Assembly (NCBI RefSeq): GCF_022012415.1
Contig: NZ_JAKLTR010000001.1
Span: forward strand, 310,001 to 374,000
Length of the DNA stretch: 64,000 nucleotides
Reading direction: 5' to 3'
Origin: Terrimonas ginsenosidimutans
GTDB taxonomy: Bacteria > Bacteroidota > Bacteroidia > Chitinophagales > Chitinophagaceae
Made by a program: the position numbers and the translations under genes. Each line of letters begins with the position of its first letter. Within the stretch, counting starts at the first letter, position 1. Below are positions 1 to 8,843 of the stretch, piece after piece. The notes under the pieces are model-generated. The model saw only the letters and a list, made by a program, of their open reading frames with translations. It did not search any database and was not told the DNA's origin.

Positions 1-1203
1 TCGATCAATGTTGCCACACTTGCCGGCCACAATGATATCCGCAAACAGGTGTTGGGCCGTGCAAATCGTGATGCCTCTTCAACCGAGATGCGACAGATGG
101 AACAGCTGATGGAAAAAGCCATGCAGGATGGCGCACTGGGCTTATCGACCGGCCTGATATACATTCCCGGTACTTATACCAAAACCCCGGAGATCATATC
201 CCTGGCTAAAATTGCCGCAAACTATGACGGCTTATATGCAACGCACATGCGTGATGAAGGCGATAGCGTTACGCAGGCGATCGAAGAGGCGCTTGCAATT
301 GGCCGCGGCGCCAATATCCCTGTTGAGATCTCACATTTCAAGCTAAGCGGTCAGCAGAACTGGGGCAGAAGCCGGGAAACTGTTGCCATGATAGAAGCGG
401 CAAGACGTGAAGGGATTGAAGTGACGATCGATCAGTACCCCTATACTGCAAGCAGCACATCTATAAGCACGCTGATCCCCGAAGAGATCCTTGCCGATGG
501 CCAGGATTCGATCAAAGCAAGATTGCAACGTCCTGAAGTCCGCAGGTACGTCACCCGATCTATGCTGGAACGTTTAAAGAAAAGAAAGCTCAAGCATTTC
601 AGTTATGCTGTAGTTGCGTACTATCAGTCAGACACAAGTTTTAACGGCAAAAGCATTGAACAGATCAATCTGATGAACGGCCGTAAGCATAATGCAAAGA
701 CAGAAACCGAGACCGTAATGGAGATCATGATCAATGGAGGAGCGAGTGCTGTCTTTCACGGTATGGGCGAGGAAGATGTAAAGCGTATCATGCAATATCC
801 GTTCAATATGTTTGCCAGCGATGCAACGATCCGCGTATTAAATGCGGGCATGCCGCATCCGAGAGGATATGGAACGAATGCACGTGTCCTGGCAAAATAT
901 GTTCGGGAAGAGAAAGTAATTTCTCTCGAAGAAGCGATCCGCAGGATGACTTCGCTACCTGCTCAGAAATTTCAACTGCAGGACCGGGGGCTGCTTCGTG
1001 AAGGGTTTGCCGCTGACATTGTTGTGTTTGATGAAAAGACCGTAAAGGATGTATCAACCTTTGAAAAGCCTCATGCTTATTCAAAAGGCTTTCATTACGT
1101 ATTGGTCAATGGCGTAATGACCGTTGACCATGAACAACACACGGGAGCCAGGGCTGGAAAAAGCTTGTACGGACCAATGAAAAAGAAGGATGCCGCGAGG
1201 TAG
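1..1203 (+). CDS. N-acyl-D-amino-acid deacylase (D-aminoacylase), 5' end cut by the window
   Basis: Amidohydrolase-fold enzyme that hydrolyses N-acyl-D-amino acids. The frame is open from base 1 and the codons before the first possible start (GTG at 49) already read as family sequence, so the true start lies outside the window. Visible motifs are GLSTGLIYIPG, the metal-site ATHMRDEG, EISHFKLSG, DQYPYTA, the catalytic-Asp segment FASDA and PHPRGYGTN, ending with the usual composite-domain tail (GLLREGFAADIVVFD). The C-terminus looks complete. It converges on the response-regulator gene downstream. Related dihydroorotase-like amidohydrolases are less likely given the GLSTGLIY and PHPRGYGTN motifs. 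Confidence 0.9.
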   Translation, partial: SINVATLAGHNDIRKQVLGRANRDASSTEMRQMEQLMEKAMQDGALGLSTGLIYIPGTYTKTPEIISLAKIAANYDGLYATHMRDEGDSVTQAIEEALAIGRGANIPVEISHFKLSGQQNWGRSRETVAMIEAARREGIEVTIDQYPYTASSTSISTLIPEEILADGQDSIKARLQRPEVRRYVTRSMLERLKKRKLKHFSYAVVAYYQSDTSFNGKSIEQINLMNGRKHNAKTETETVMEIMINGGASAVFHGMGEEDVKRIMQYPFNMFASDATIRVLNAGMPHPRGYGTNARVLAKYVREEKVISLEEAIRRMTSLPAQKFQLQDRGLLREGFAADIVVFDEKTVKDVSTFEKPHAYSKGFHYVLVNGVMTVDHEQHTGARAGKSLYGPMKKKDAAR

Positions 1204-1249
1204 CTCCGGGGTCCGGCAGTCTTTATTTAATACTTGCCTAAAAGGAACA

Positions 1250-1299
1250 GGCGGATGCGACGGAACAGTCTGTAAATAGTGTATCTCGTTGCGTCCGCC
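1250..1299. terminator. Hairpin between convergent genes
   Basis: Arms 1250-1262 and 1287-1299 pair over 13 bp with two G-U pairs (GGCGGATGCGACG with CGTTGCGTCCGCC) around a 24-nt loop. It sits between the stop codons of two convergent genes. There is no T-run, so it may be a weak terminator or simply a stabilising 3' hairpin. Confidence 0.45.
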
Positions 1300-1314
1300 A
1301 CTTTGTGACGATCA

Positions 1315-1914
1315 CTACTTATCATTATTTAACAAGTAGATCAAATGCGGGAAACTGCTGATATTATTCTTCTGCAGCATTCGCCTCCTGTGGGTCTTCA
1401 CCGTCTCCAAACTGATTCCCAACTTATTCGCAATTTGTTTTGAAGAAAGTCCTTTCGCTACCAGAAGCGCCACTTCTCTTTCACGTTCTGTCAGTTCAAG
1501 CCCGGGCAAAACTTCATTTTCCTGTCGGAATAGTTTATGGAACGCCATCTGGATCGCTACCAGTAACTGCGCATCGGAATATGGCTTTACCACATACATC
1601 ACAGGATCAGTTGAAAACGCTGCCTGTAATGTTTTTGCATCGGAATAGGCTGTTAAGAAAATGATCTCGCACCCGTGCATTTTCTTGAGCTGGCCAGCCA
1701 GTTCAATTCCGCTGGTATCTCCCTTGATATGAATATCGCAGATCACCACCTGCGGCAAAGCATCAGCCTGGCTGCATAGCAGTAATGCAGTAGCGGCATC
1801 TCTTGCCACCCCGATCACCTTGAAGTCTTCATCCTCCAGCAACTCAACAATGCTTTCGGCCGTGATCAATTCGTCTTCTACTATCAGAATATTTGTGTTC
1901 TCTTTCCTGCTCAT
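1315..1914 (-). CDS. Two-component response regulator, receiver plus LuxR-type HTH
   Basis: Cytoplasmic DNA-binding response regulator of 199 aa. The receiver domain (about residues 8-120) has the acidic pair E13-D14, phospho-acceptor D60 (VVICDIH), T88 and K110. The C-terminal LuxR/NarL helix-turn-helix (about 138-195) carries LTEREREVALLVAKG and the recognition part GISLETVKTH. Its ATG overlaps the stop of the upstream histidine kinase by 4 nt (ATGA), so the two are translationally coupled and are almost certainly partners. Targets are unknown. Confidence 0.92.
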   Translation of the reverse strand: MSRKENTNILIVEDELITAESIVELLEDEDFKVIGVARDAATALLLCSQADALPQVVICDIHIKGDTSGIELAGQLKKMHGCEIIFLTAYSDAKTLQAAFSTDPVMYVVKPYSDAQLLVAIQMAFHKLFRQENEVLPGLELTEREREVALLVAKGLSSKQIANKLGISLETVKTHRRRMLQKNNISSFPHLIYLLNNDK

Positions 1915-4046
1915 GTGGTGCTGATTTCGATAGTGTATGCGGTACCGGGATTTGAACGGACCGATAGCTGGCCATTCATTTGTCTTACCAGGGTCTGAAC
2001 CAGTTTCATGCCGAAGGAAGTTGGTTTTTCTTCACCCATTCCTTTTCCATTGTCCATCACCTGCAATTCAAGTTTTTTCTCCTGCAGCTGCTGCAGACGG
2101 ATCGTGATTGCCGGATCCCTGATCCCCGCAAAAGCATGTTTGAAGGCATTGGTCACCAACTCGTTTACGATCAGGCCTATTGGCATCGCCAGATCAATAT
2201 CGATATTCGGGTCCTTCAATCTCACCTCGGTCTGGATACTGCCGGTCTTATACCCGAAGCTTCCTGCGAGCGAGCCTGATAAATTTTCCAGGTAGTCTTT
2301 GATATCGACGGCGGCAAGATCTGTTTCTGTGTAGAGCTTCTGATGGATCAGCGCCATCGCATTGATCCGGCTTCTTCCTTCCTGCATCGCTGCGCGGGCG
2401 GATTCATCCTCCGTTCTGTTTGACTGTAATGACAGTAGCCCGGAAACTACCTGCAGGTTATTTTTAACCCGGTGATGCAGCTCTTTCACCAGGGTTTCAA
2501 TTTTTTCATTCTTTTGTGTAAGGGCTAGCGCCGCTCTCTTTTTCAATTGATAACTGCGGAAATAGAGCAGCATTCCGGCAAACAGTAATAAAGCCAGTCC
2601 GATCATCAGCGCGATCGTTCGGTTGCGGTTAGCAAGACGCACAGCATTCAGCTCCTCAGATGCTTTTGCCAATGCGAGCTGATTTTCTTTCTTCTCGATC
2701 TCGTATTTCGATTGCGCCTTTACCATATTGACCGTCTCTCCTTCGGTAAGTAATGTGTCGCTGATGCTGATATATTTTGCCTGGTAAGCCGCTGCCTTTT
2801 CGAAATCTCCTGTTTCCTGGTAATGATCTCCGAGAGCCCGGTATATGGTCTGCTGCAGTGCTGAACCATCATTGCGTACCATATTGAGCGACTTCACAAG
2901 GTGTTGCTCGGCCTCTTCATAACGTTTCAGTTTTCTCAATACAACCCCTATTGTATTAGTAGTTGACGCTATATCATATATGCTCCCTGTTCCTTTTCGC
3001 ATCTCCAGTGCTTTCCGTAGTTCTTCGAGTGCCTGATCATATTTGCCCGTCTCATGATAATAATTGCCGAGATTGTTACGCACCATCGCAGTGCCCGGCT
3101 TATCATTCGTTTCAAGAAAAAGAGAAAGGGATCGCTGATAGAAATACTCGATAGAATCCAATCGTTTGATCCTGGCGGATGCGATCGCCATATTACTGAA
3201 TGCAAGTGCCAGTGAAGTTTTGTTTCCGGTTTTCTCGCTCATGGTTGCGGCCAGGCGATAGTAGTGTAATGCCTCTTCAAACTGACCGGTAGTGTTGTAA
3301 ACGTTTGCAAGATTGTTGTATGATTGTACCAGGCTTCGGTTGTCTTTCAGCCTGTCCTTTATGCGGATACTCTGCAGGTGAAGATCAATTGCCTCATCAT
3401 ATTTTGCTGATTCATTCAGGGTATTGGCCTTATTCATTAGCAGGTTTGCCAGCGATGGTCCGAGATCGTATTTTCTGGCAACAGCAATCCCATTATCATA
3501 ATGCTGTAGTGATGCACTGAAGTCAGAAAGCCTCCGGCTGATAATTCCAAGACGATTATAGACTTCAGCGGTCTCCCGCTCCTGACCTGTTTCTTTAAAG
3601 AGAAGAAGGCTTTTTGTCAGCAGATCATGCGCCTCTTTGAATCGCCCGATCTGCTGGAGATTCCTGCCCATATTACTGCTTGAAAACGCAAGCCCCTGTT
3701 TGTAATTATTTTTTTCAGAAAGTGAATAGGAGATAGAGTCGACCGATAATGCGAGAAGATATTTGTTCTGACGGCTGTAAAGTCCGGATAGTTGAACATA
3801 TGCATCAACCTGTCCTTTCTCGTCTTTTTCCTGTTGATAGATGGCCAGCGCCTGTTGTGCATCTGCTAAGGCCAGCGGGGTCTGCGGTGCGGCATAAGAC
3901 CGGCTGCGAAGGATCAGCAGCTTTGCCTTACCGGCTTCATCCCTGGCTTGATCGATCAGTTTTCCCAGACTGTCAGTACGGGACGATTGCGTACAGGCAG
4001 ACAGCCCTGCAAAAAGCAGGCTTAGAGCCCAGATTAGTTTCTTCAT
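1911..4046 (-). CDS. TPR-repeat sensor histidine kinase (HisKA_2 type), probable lipoprotein
   Basis: Membrane sensor kinase of 711 aa. I chose the inner ATG at 4046 because it starts a signal sequence ending in a lipobox (FAGLSAC); the longer frame adds only six residues. The order is signal/lipobox, an extracytoplasmic array of tetratricopeptide repeats (about 40-420, with recurring GNYYHETGKYDQALE-like units), a membrane helix (IALMIGLALLLFAGMLLYF), a coiled linker, a HisKA_2 phosphotransfer segment (ELHHRVKNNLQVVSGL) and an HATPase domain (N-box NELVTNAFKHAF, G1 DNGKGM, SFGMKLV). It is transcribed with the overlapping LuxR-type regulator. The TPR domain may sense a protein or peptide ligand, but nothing shows which. 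Confidence 0.92.
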   Translation of the reverse strand: MKKLIWALSLLFAGLSACTQSSRTDSLGKLIDQARDEAGKAKLLILRSRSYAAPQTPLALADAQQALAIYQQEKDEKGQVDAYVQLSGLYSRQNKYLLALSVDSISYSLSEKNNYKQGLAFSSSNMGRNLQQIGRFKEAHDLLTKSLLLFKETGQERETAEVYNRLGIISRRLSDFSASLQHYDNGIAVARKYDLGPSLANLLMNKANTLNESAKYDEAIDLHLQSIRIKDRLKDNRSLVQSYNNLANVYNTTGQFEEALHYYRLAATMSEKTGNKTSLALAFSNMAIASARIKRLDSIEYFYQRSLSLFLETNDKPGTAMVRNNLGNYYHETGKYDQALEELRKALEMRKGTGSIYDIASTTNTIGVVLRKLKRYEEAEQHLVKSLNMVRNDGSALQQTIYRALGDHYQETGDFEKAAAYQAKYISISDTLLTEGETVNMVKAQSKYEIEKKENQLALAKASEELNAVRLANRNRTIALMIGLALLLFAGMLLYFRSYQLKKRAALALTQKNEKIETLVKELHHRVKNNLQVVSGLLSLQSNRTEDESARAAMQEGRSRINAMALIHQKLYTETDLAAVDIKDYLENLSGSLAGSFGYKTGSIQTEVRLKDPNIDIDLAMPIGLIVNELVTNAFKHAFAGIRDPAITIRLQQLQEKKLELQVMDNGKGMGEEKPTSFGMKLVQTLVRQMNGQLSVRSNPGTAYTIEISTT

Positions 4047-4174
4047 ACGAGGTGGTAACCGCAATATAGGGATAATGCGGGACGGATGATGTAAAAGTTT
4101 AATGGTTCAACTGTTTAGGGTTGCGCGAACAAGGATCCAAAAACTTCGAATTATACGCTCTTACCCTGCCCCGC

Positions 4175-6184
4175 CTAGTACTCCTTCAATTTTACTATCA
4201 TCTCCTCCAATCTCGCTTTTGCCATAAACTTCTTTTCCAGTTCTATATTGAAGGGGATCGGTGTATCGAGAGAGCCGCATCTCATGACGGGTGCATCCAG
4301 CTTATCAAAACAATGTTCGCCGATCCAGGCGGCAATTTCTCCACCGATACCGCCGGTCAGGGTATCTTCATGCAACACCAGCACGCGGCCCGTACGGCTC
4401 ACAGCTTCGCGGATAGCGTGATAGTCCAGTGGCAGCAAGGTTCGCAGATCAAGAATGTCGATTGAGATCTCGCGATGACTATTCGCGAACTCTTCTGCCC
4501 AGTGCACACCGCTTCCATAAGTTATTATACTGATCTCATTTCCTGTTCGTACACGACGGGCTTTGCCGATCTCGATCTCGTAGTATTCCTCCGGCACATC
4601 GCCAGACACGCTCCGGTAAAGAGCCTTGTGCTCAAAGAACATCACGGGATTGGGATCATTGATCGCGGCGATCAGCAACCCTTTCGCATCAAGCGGATTT
4701 GACGGATAAACGACTTTCAATCCGGGAGTATGCGTGAACCATGCCTCATTGCTCTGCGAATGGAACGGACCGGCTCCAACTCCTCCGCCAGACGGCATCC
4801 TGATCACTACATCCGCATTTTGCCCCCATCGATAGTGGATCTTCGCGAGGTTGTTTATTATCTGGTTGAATCCAACAGTCACAAAATCCGCAAACTGCAT
4901 TTCCATCATACTCTTATACCCTTTAAGGCTAAGGCCCAATGCGGCTCCCACGATCGCGCTTTCACACAATGGCGTATTACGTACGCGCTGCTTACCAAAC
5001 TCCTCCACAAATCCCTCCGTGATCTTGAAGGCACCGCCGTATTCAGCAATATCCTGGCCCAACAGTAAAAGATTGGAATGTTGCTGCATGCTCTGCTGCA
5101 AGCCTTCTTTGATCGCATCAATAAGCCTTAGTTCACGATGAACAGAAGTTCCTTCATACGGGGAAACGGAATTATCAATAACGGTGACCTCCGCGGACGA
5201 ACCCTTCTCTGCATAAACATCATTCAGCTCCAGCTCCTCATCTACGATGACTGGTAATGTATCAAATCCTTTCTGCAATTCGGATTCTATCAGTTCTTTC
5301 AACTCAGTTTTTATCGAGTTGATATCTTCTGTTGACAAGACCCTTGCAGACAGGAGATAATCTTCATAATTTTTTACAGGGTCTTTTTGTTCCCACAAAT
5401 CAAACAGGTTCTGCGGAACGTATTTGGTGCCGCTTGCTTCCTCATGTCCGCGCATGCGGAAAGTGATCGCTTCAATAAGAAACGGCTTCTGATGTTTTAT
5501 ACAGTAATCACGCACGCCGGCGATCGTATCATAGACTGCAAGAAGATTGTTGCCATCTACCTGCACGCCATCCATTCCGTACCCTTTAGCCTTATCCACG
5601 AGACTGATGCAACGGAATTGTTCGGAAGTGGGAGTACTCAAACCATAGCCATTGTTCTCAATCAGAAAGATCACGGGAAGATCCCATACTGCAGCTACAT
5701 TCAGTGCTTCGTGAAAATCACCTTCGCTTGTTCCGCCTTCTCCGGAAAATGCAAGAGAAACTTTCGCTTCGCCCGCAAGCTTGTTTGCCAGAGATACGCC
5801 GTCAGCAATCGCAAGTTGAGGCCCCAGGTGGGAAATCATGCCACAAATATGGTGGTCGCGGCTGCCGAAGTGAAAACTCCTTTCCCGTCCTTTACTATAA
5901 CCCTCCTGCATTCCCTGCCATTGATGAAACAATTTGTGCAGCGGCATTTCACGGGTCGTGAATACGCCGAGGTTCCGGTGCAACGGCATGATCCATTCGT
6001 CCGGTTGCAGGGCAAGCGTCGAGCCTACGGCGATCGCTTCCTGGCCAATACCACTAAACCATTTGGAGATCTTGCCCTGCCTTAACAGGATCAGCATCTT
6101 TTCCTCTATCATCCGGGGATAAAGAATGCTGCGATAAAAATGAACAAGCTGTTCGTTGGAGAGGTGTTTGCGATCGAAGGTCAT
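4175..6184 (-). CDS. 2-oxoacid dehydrogenase E1, alpha and beta subunits fused
   Basis: Thiamine-diphosphate-dependent decarboxylase component of a branched-chain 2-oxoacid (or related) dehydrogenase complex, 669 aa. Residues about 1-310 are the alpha part, with the ThDP/Mg motif starting SGEGGTSEGDFHEA and ending in LIENNGYG. Residues about 350-669 are the beta transketolase-like part (LLLGQDIAEYGGAFKITEGF, MPSGGGVGAGPFHSQ, YPSNPLDAKGLL, VLVLHEDTLTGGIGGE). A linker of about 40 residues joins them. Such single-chain E1 proteins are known in Bacteroidota, so the fusion is real rather than a missed stop. No E2 or E3 gene is adjacent. The substrate cannot be fixed from sequence; 2-oxoisovalerate is the best guess. 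Confidence 0.9.
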   Translation of the reverse strand: MTFDRKHLSNEQLVHFYRSILYPRMIEEKMLILLRQGKISKWFSGIGQEAIAVGSTLALQPDEWIMPLHRNLGVFTTREMPLHKLFHQWQGMQEGYSKGRERSFHFGSRDHHICGMISHLGPQLAIADGVSLANKLAGEAKVSLAFSGEGGTSEGDFHEALNVAAVWDLPVIFLIENNGYGLSTPTSEQFRCISLVDKAKGYGMDGVQVDGNNLLAVYDTIAGVRDYCIKHQKPFLIEAITFRMRGHEEASGTKYVPQNLFDLWEQKDPVKNYEDYLLSARVLSTEDINSIKTELKELIESELQKGFDTLPVIVDEELELNDVYAEKGSSAEVTVIDNSVSPYEGTSVHRELRLIDAIKEGLQQSMQQHSNLLLLGQDIAEYGGAFKITEGFVEEFGKQRVRNTPLCESAIVGAALGLSLKGYKSMMEMQFADFVTVGFNQIINNLAKIHYRWGQNADVVIRMPSGGGVGAGPFHSQSNEAWFTHTPGLKVVYPSNPLDAKGLLIAAINDPNPVMFFEHKALYRSVSGDVPEEYYEIEIGKARRVRTGNEISIITYGSGVHWAEEFANSHREISIDILDLRTLLPLDYHAIREAVSRTGRVLVLHEDTLTGGIGGEIAAWIGEHCFDKLDAPVMRCGSLDTPIPFNIELEKKFMAKARLEEMIVKLKEY

Positions 6185-6328
6185 ATGCGAATTTAACGGG
6201 GATTTTGGGGATTACGTGCGTCCGGGGAGAAATCAATCGCCAACGCAAGATGGCCGCTGACCATCATCTCTCCTTCAAAAACATTCCCCCAAAACCCACA
6301 TTGGCATTAATTTTAATTTACTTTGAGC

Positions 6329-7402
6329 ATGTTAGCCACACAAACTCGTTCTACCCGGTTGTACCGACCTGGTTTTGCTGTTGCCCTGCTGCTTTTTGCA
6401 TTCGGTTCAGCTTCCGGGCAAAAACTTCCCGCCCCGGAATATGACAGCACGTATTATAAAAAATATCCCAAGCAGATCACCGGCAGGGTTTACCTGTCAA
6501 AAAAATACACTTCCCTGTCGCTGGAAGGAAAGGATCGTTTGAAACCGATGCGTTATCGGCCAAATACACCCGTGACAATGGGTGTGGGTGCCACTTATGG
6601 GATTCTCACCCTCAATGTAGGTTTCCCCATTCCGTTCCTTAGCCGCGATAGTAAGGAAACAGGCCGAAGCAAATACCTCGATCTGCAATCCCATATCTAC
6701 GCTACCGATTGGTTGATCGACCTGTATGGTCAGTTCTATAAGGGATATCATGCTACGCCCAGAGGTTCTGCCTCACTGAGGCCCGACTCTTTTTATGTCC
6801 GGCCCGACGTCCGGGTGAACATGATCGGGGCTTCGGTTTATCGCCTGTTGAACGGCGAACGATTTTCGTATCGCGCGGCATTCCTGCAAAATGAATGGCA
6901 GCGAAAATCTGCAGGGTCATTGCTCATAGGCGGTGAAGCATATACCGGAGTGATCAAAGGTGACAGCGCTTTGATCCCCAACCATCTTGATTCGTTCTAT
7001 CGTCAGCACGACATTGATCGCATAAGGTTTACCGAATTCGGTCCCGGCATTGGTTATGCATACACGCATGTACATAAGGAAAATTACTTTGTAACAGGAA
7101 GTATTACGGCAACCGGAGATATTTCTTTTGTTAGAGAATTCAAAGGAAAAGAGTCGGAAACACGCACATCCATTTCTCCTAACCTGATGGTCAGGATCGT
7201 AGCGGGATATAACAGTGATAACTGGACCTTCAATCTCGCCTGGATCAATAGCAGTACAAATCTTAAAGGAAAATCATCCAACGACCAATACCTGATCAGC
7301 ATCGGAAGCTTCCGGCTCGCTTTGGCGAAAAGGCTCACACCAGGGAAGAAGTTAAAAAAACAGCTGAAGGTGATCGATGATCTGCAGGCGCCAACGATGT
7401 AA
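6329..7402 (+). CDS. DUF4421 family protein, probably exported
   Basis: Bacteroidota family of unknown function, 357 aa. I used the ATG at 6329 rather than the TTG two codons earlier. A signal peptide is visible (hydrophobic FAVALLLFAFGSASG before QKLPAPEYD). The body has family-like segments: VYLSKKYTSLSLE, YRPNTPVTMGVGATYGILTLNVGFP, DLYGQFYKGY, DVRVNMIGASVYRLLN and a C-terminal run of alternating aromatic strands typical of an outer-membrane beta-barrel. It is a single gene convergent with the M16 pair. Confidence 0.8.
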   Translation: MLATQTRSTRLYRPGFAVALLLFAFGSASGQKLPAPEYDSTYYKKYPKQITGRVYLSKKYTSLSLEGKDRLKPMRYRPNTPVTMGVGATYGILTLNVGFPIPFLSRDSKETGRSKYLDLQSHIYATDWLIDLYGQFYKGYHATPRGSASLRPDSFYVRPDVRVNMIGASVYRLLNGERFSYRAAFLQNEWQRKSAGSLLIGGEAYTGVIKGDSALIPNHLDSFYRQHDIDRIRFTEFGPGIGYAYTHVHKENYFVTGSITATGDISFVREFKGKESETRTSISPNLMVRIVAGYNSDNWTFNLAWINSSTNLKGKSSNDQYLISIGSFRLALAKRLTPGKKLKKQLKVIDDLQAPTM

Positions 7403-7411
7403 GAGAAAGTA

Positions 7412-7481
7412 AAAAGTCAACAGTAAAAAACGCTACACCGTTGAGGTTATCTCCGGTAAGATTCTTTTACTGTTGACTTTT
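7412..7481. terminator. Bidirectional terminator between convergent genes
   Basis: A perfect 17-bp inverted repeat (7412-7428 and 7465-7481, AAAAGTCAACAGTAAAA and its complement) flanks a 36-nt loop. A-rich and T-rich ends make it usable from both strands. It lies between the stops of the DUF4421 gene and the M16 peptidase. Confidence 0.7.
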
Positions 7482-7488
7482 AACTTTT

Positions 7489-8763
7489 CTAAACCACTAC
7501 CAATTCATAAAACTCTTCGGGATTCAGATACTTCTGTGCGAGGGCCTGCAGCTCTTCTGCGGTAACTGTTTTGATCGCATTGATAGAGTTGTAGAAATAT
7601 TGTTCATCCAGATTATTCAGAATGATATTCTTCCAGCGCGCCATGATCTGGAACGGGCCGTCAAGATCCCCGAGAATGCTTCCCATCATATAATTGCGGA
7701 CCAGCAACAGCTCTTCATCATCTACAGGTTCTTCGCGGAGAAGCTTCATTTCGCTGTGGATCTCTTCGATCGTTGCTTCAGATACATCGCGTCCTGCTTC
7801 TGTGGAAACCATCCACGCAGATTGAGAGACGTGATTTTGAAGATAGCTGTGAATACCGTAAGTATACCCTTTGTCTTCCCTGATATTCTCCATTAGTCTT
7901 GAACCAAAGAACCCTCCGAATAAAGTGTTCAGCACCTGTACTTTCAGGAAGTCGGGGTGATGACGATTAGGAAACTGTCTCGCAAGACGGATAGACCCCT
8001 GTACGCCATCGGCATCATTAGTTATACGGTACTTCTTTTCCGACGCAGGCGTTGGGGGGATTTCCAGCTGAGGCACTTCTCCACCCGGCAGGTCGCCGAA
8101 GTATTTATTCAGCAGCTCTTCCAGGTTCGCGGGCAGGCGGCCTGATACAAAGATGATCAGTTTGCCTTGCTGATAATATTTTTTATAGAACGCTTTCACC
8201 TGTTCCTGTTGCAACGCATCAAAATCTTCTGCTGATGAATATTTTCCGTATGGATGTTTTTCACCAAAGAGATAAACATCGATCAGGCGGCCCGCAACAA
8301 AATCTGCTTTCTTGAGACTCACTTTAAGCCGCTGCTTCATATTCTGCCGGTAAATGTCAAGCTCTTCCTGCGGAAGTGTAGCATCGGTGAGTAATTCACG
8401 AACCGATGGAAGCAGTTGCTCCAGGTGGCGTGTAAGCGTGTGAAGAGAAAGCGTTGCGGTTTCGTTATAACAGGCCCTGTTCAGATACGAGCCATAATAA
8501 TCAAAATGCTCATTGATCTGAAATGCGGTCTTTGTACTGGTTCCGTTCTTCAATAAAAAATTTGCCGTGGCTGCGATAAGGTTTTGGTCTTCATACGCAT
8601 TACCTGCGCGAAAAACCCATTCAATTGCCATTACTTCTTCTGCTCCCGCATGTACCGAATAAACTTCCACACCATTTTTAAGTGTGAACTTCTGATAGGG
8701 CTTCAATTGTAAGTTAAAGTTGACTGCGTCAACAATGGGAGGCGCGATATTTCTGTTTAACAT
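7489..8763 (-). CDS. M16 peptidase-family protein without the zinc motif (non-catalytic partner)
   Basis: Insulinase/processing-peptidase fold, about 424 aa. I chose the ATG at 8763, which begins MLNRNIAPPIVDA; the longer frame starts at TTG and adds residues that do not fit. The position of the HxxEH motif is occupied by NGTSTKTAFQINEH, so the catalytic zinc site is absent, while the C-terminal R/Y segment typical of M16 partners is present (GFFGSRLMENIREDKGYTYG). It lies 80 nt downstream of a catalytic M16 gene, so the two probably form a heterodimer as in other bacterial M16B pairs. There is no signal peptide. Confidence 0.88.
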   Translation of the reverse strand: MLNRNIAPPIVDAVNFNLQLKPYQKFTLKNGVEVYSVHAGAEEVMAIEWVFRAGNAYEDQNLIAATANFLLKNGTSTKTAFQINEHFDYYGSYLNRACYNETATLSLHTLTRHLEQLLPSVRELLTDATLPQEELDIYRQNMKQRLKVSLKKADFVAGRLIDVYLFGEKHPYGKYSSAEDFDALQQEQVKAFYKKYYQQGKLIIFVSGRLPANLEELLNKYFGDLPGGEVPQLEIPPTPASEKKYRITNDADGVQGSIRLARQFPNRHHPDFLKVQVLNTLFGGFFGSRLMENIREDKGYTYGIHSYLQNHVSQSAWMVSTEAGRDVSEATIEEIHSEMKLLREEPVDDEELLLVRNYMMGSILGDLDGPFQIMARWKNIILNNLDEQYFYNSINAIKTVTAEELQALAQKYLNPEEFYELVVV

Positions 8764-8843
8764 TTTAATCTGGTAAGTCTTTGAGGTGAGTGCAACATGC
8801 GTTGTGTTCATGAAGACACACAACGGCTCTTTGTTCTCTGAAA

